Below are positions 63,232 through 64,000 of a stretch of DNA of 64,000 nt, one piece after another. The notes beneath the pieces are model-generated. The model searched no databases and was not told the DNA's origin. It saw nothing but the letters and a program-made list of their open reading frames with translations. The stretch lies in the NCBI RefSeq assembly GCF_017311575.1, contig NZ_JAFFQY010000061.1:1-64000 (forward strand), read 5' to 3'. The DNA comes from Roseococcus thiosulfatophilus (GTDB lineage: Bacteria; Pseudomonadota; Alphaproteobacteria; Acetobacterales; Acetobacteraceae). How positions within the stretch are numbered: the first letter of the stretch is position 1; each line of letters opens with the position of its first letter. The position numbers and the translations under genes were made by a program.

Positions 63232-63807
63232 TCAGGGACGCTTCCAAGTATTGGCACGCTCACCCCGCGCCGCCCGCGTCGCGATCTCGGCGATCCGGAC
63301 GGCCCGCGTGGCGGGGCGCCTGGCCTGCGCCACCCATTCGAGGTTCGCCCGGCGGTGCGAGGCCGGAAAACCCTGCCAGGCCTCCAAGGCGCCAGGCGTG
63401 GCGCGCAGCGCGTCCAGCAGGGCCTCCGGCTCGGTCAGCGCCGTCGCGGCGTCGAGGCGCGTCCAGCCACCATCCTGCATGCTGCGCCGGATGGCGGCCT
63501 CACCCGGGGCGGCCATCAGGCCGGCGGCCGCCAGCCGCTCCACCCGCGCCTTGTTCACGCCCGACCAGGCGCTGCCCGGCCGGCGCGGTGACATCAGCAG
63601 CAGGGAGCGCGTGGCGTCGAGCTTGCGCGGGCGGCTGTCGATCCAGCCGAAGCACAGCGCCTCCAGCACCGCGTCCTCGCTGGTCAGCGCGCCATGGCCC
63701 TTGCGCGGGATCACGAGCCACACGCTGCCCGAAGCACCGTGATTCTCCGCGAGCCAGGCGCGCCAGGCGGCGCGATCGGGAAGGTCGAGAAGGGGGTGGT
63801 CGGGCAT
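63232..63807 (-). CDS. YdeI/OmpD-associated family protein
   Basis: 191-residue protein with E-A-L-C-F-G-W-I-D-S and S-P-R-R-P-G-S-A-W-S, the pattern of YdeI (bacteriocin-protection) proteins; Lys/Arg-rich C-terminal half. Biochemical function not known. Starts at 63807. Confidence 0.87.
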   Translation of the reverse strand: MPDHPLLDLPDRAAWRAWLAENHGASGSVWLVIPRKGHGALTSEDAVLEALCFGWIDSRPRKLDATRSLLLMSPRRPGSAWSGVNKARVERLAAAGLMAAPGEAAIRRSMQDGGWTRLDAATALTEPEALLDALRATPGALEAWQGFPASHRRANLEWVAQARRPATRAVRIAEIATRAARGERANTWKRP

Positions 63808-63912
63808 CGGGCCTCCGGCCGGGCGGCGGCGCTTTCACTACCGCGTCATCCCCGCGCCGCGCCACGGTCATCTGCCGGCGCTACCCGAGCGGCCTTGCAC
63901 AAGGAGACGCCC

Positions 63913-64000
63913 ATGCCCCGCACCGGCCGCCGCGCGCTTTTTCTCGGGGGGCTTCTCGCCCCTGGCATCGCCCGCGCCCAGGGGGGACGCCCCGTCACGC
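63913..64000 (+). CDS. secreted protein, N-terminal part only
   Basis: An ATG at 63913 preceded by AAGGAG (63901-63906) opens a frame with R-R-A-L-F-L-G-G-L-L-A-P-G-I-A-R-A, a signal peptide (possibly Tat-like), running off the window end. The layout resembles the start of Bug- or TRAP-type binding proteins, but 29 codons do not allow assignment. Confidence 0.6.
   Translation, partial: MPRTGRRALFLGGLLAPGIARAQGGRPVT

Overview
The window comes from a very GC-rich alphaproteobacterial chromosome, most likely Acetobacteraceae (a Roseomonas-like relative). This is an inference from the protein types, from the gene orders ffh-rpsP-rimM-trmD-rplS, ispH-thrB-rnhA and yfgM-bamB-der, from the metal-site type of HemB, and from the abundance of ATGA/GTGA start-stop overlaps. 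I see no transposase, phage gene, CRISPR array or rRNA. Housekeeping blocks alternate with accessory catabolic blocks.

Layout. (1) 107-6482 (+): a five-gene dipeptide/opine-type ABC importer overlapping an enolase-superfamily gene. (2) 6495-11516 (-): an FkbM methyltransferase, then a tightly overlapped oxidative block of class III aminotransferase, AhpD-like CMD protein, cysteine-free CMD protein and a two-Rossmann flavoprotein. (3) 11680-13047 (-): methyltransferase, Rrf2 regulator and tRNA-Arg(ACG). (4) 13140-22720 (-): leuBDC, rplS-trmD-rimM-rpsP-ffh, infC and thrS. (5) 22849-29263: NYN-LOTUS protein, glycosyltransferase, hydrolase, SDR, TPR protein, a 53-bp tandem repeat array, DUF1289 protein and dihydroorotase. 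(6) 29279-31265: dispersed repeats, a small protein, GNAT, XRE-cupin regulator with a palindromic operator, and a lipoprotein. (7) 31359-34752 (+): yfgM-bamB-der. (8) 34868-42720 (+): a PEP-mutase/isocitrate-lyase-type protein and an acyl-CoA catabolic block (CoA-transferase A/B, split PimD/PimC-like acyl-CoA dehydrogenase, enoyl-CoA hydratase, cupin, amidase), interrupted by a large structured inverted repeat. (9) 42783-45898: rnhA, thrB, ispH and a divergent lipoprotein. (10) 46143-48271 (+): a signalling trio of a Cys-containing output-domain protein, a HisKA_2-type kinase and a receiver protein. (11) 48279-58740: GapR-like and DUF1244 proteins, a tartrate/malate dehydrogenase-glycerate kinase-pyruvate kinase neighbourhood, metY and hemB. 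(12) 58759-60559: type II sulfide:quinone oxidoreductase with a small membrane partner and a perfect FNR-type box upstream. (13) 60597-64000: hydrolase, CaiB-type CoA-transferase and kinase in one overlapped operon, a YdeI-like protein, and the start of a secreted protein.

The items I rate most worth following are the structured inverted repeat at 39122-39334, whose two halves keep every local hairpin through paired substitutions; the three-gene signalling module with a C-x12-C motif and a 20-bp-phased direct repeat upstream; the FNR box placed about 41 bp from a plausible start point for sqr; the transporter/CMD/flavoprotein cluster; and a 94-bp dispersed repeat present in two opposite copies. 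All calls rest on reading the sequence and recalled family knowledge; no database search was run.
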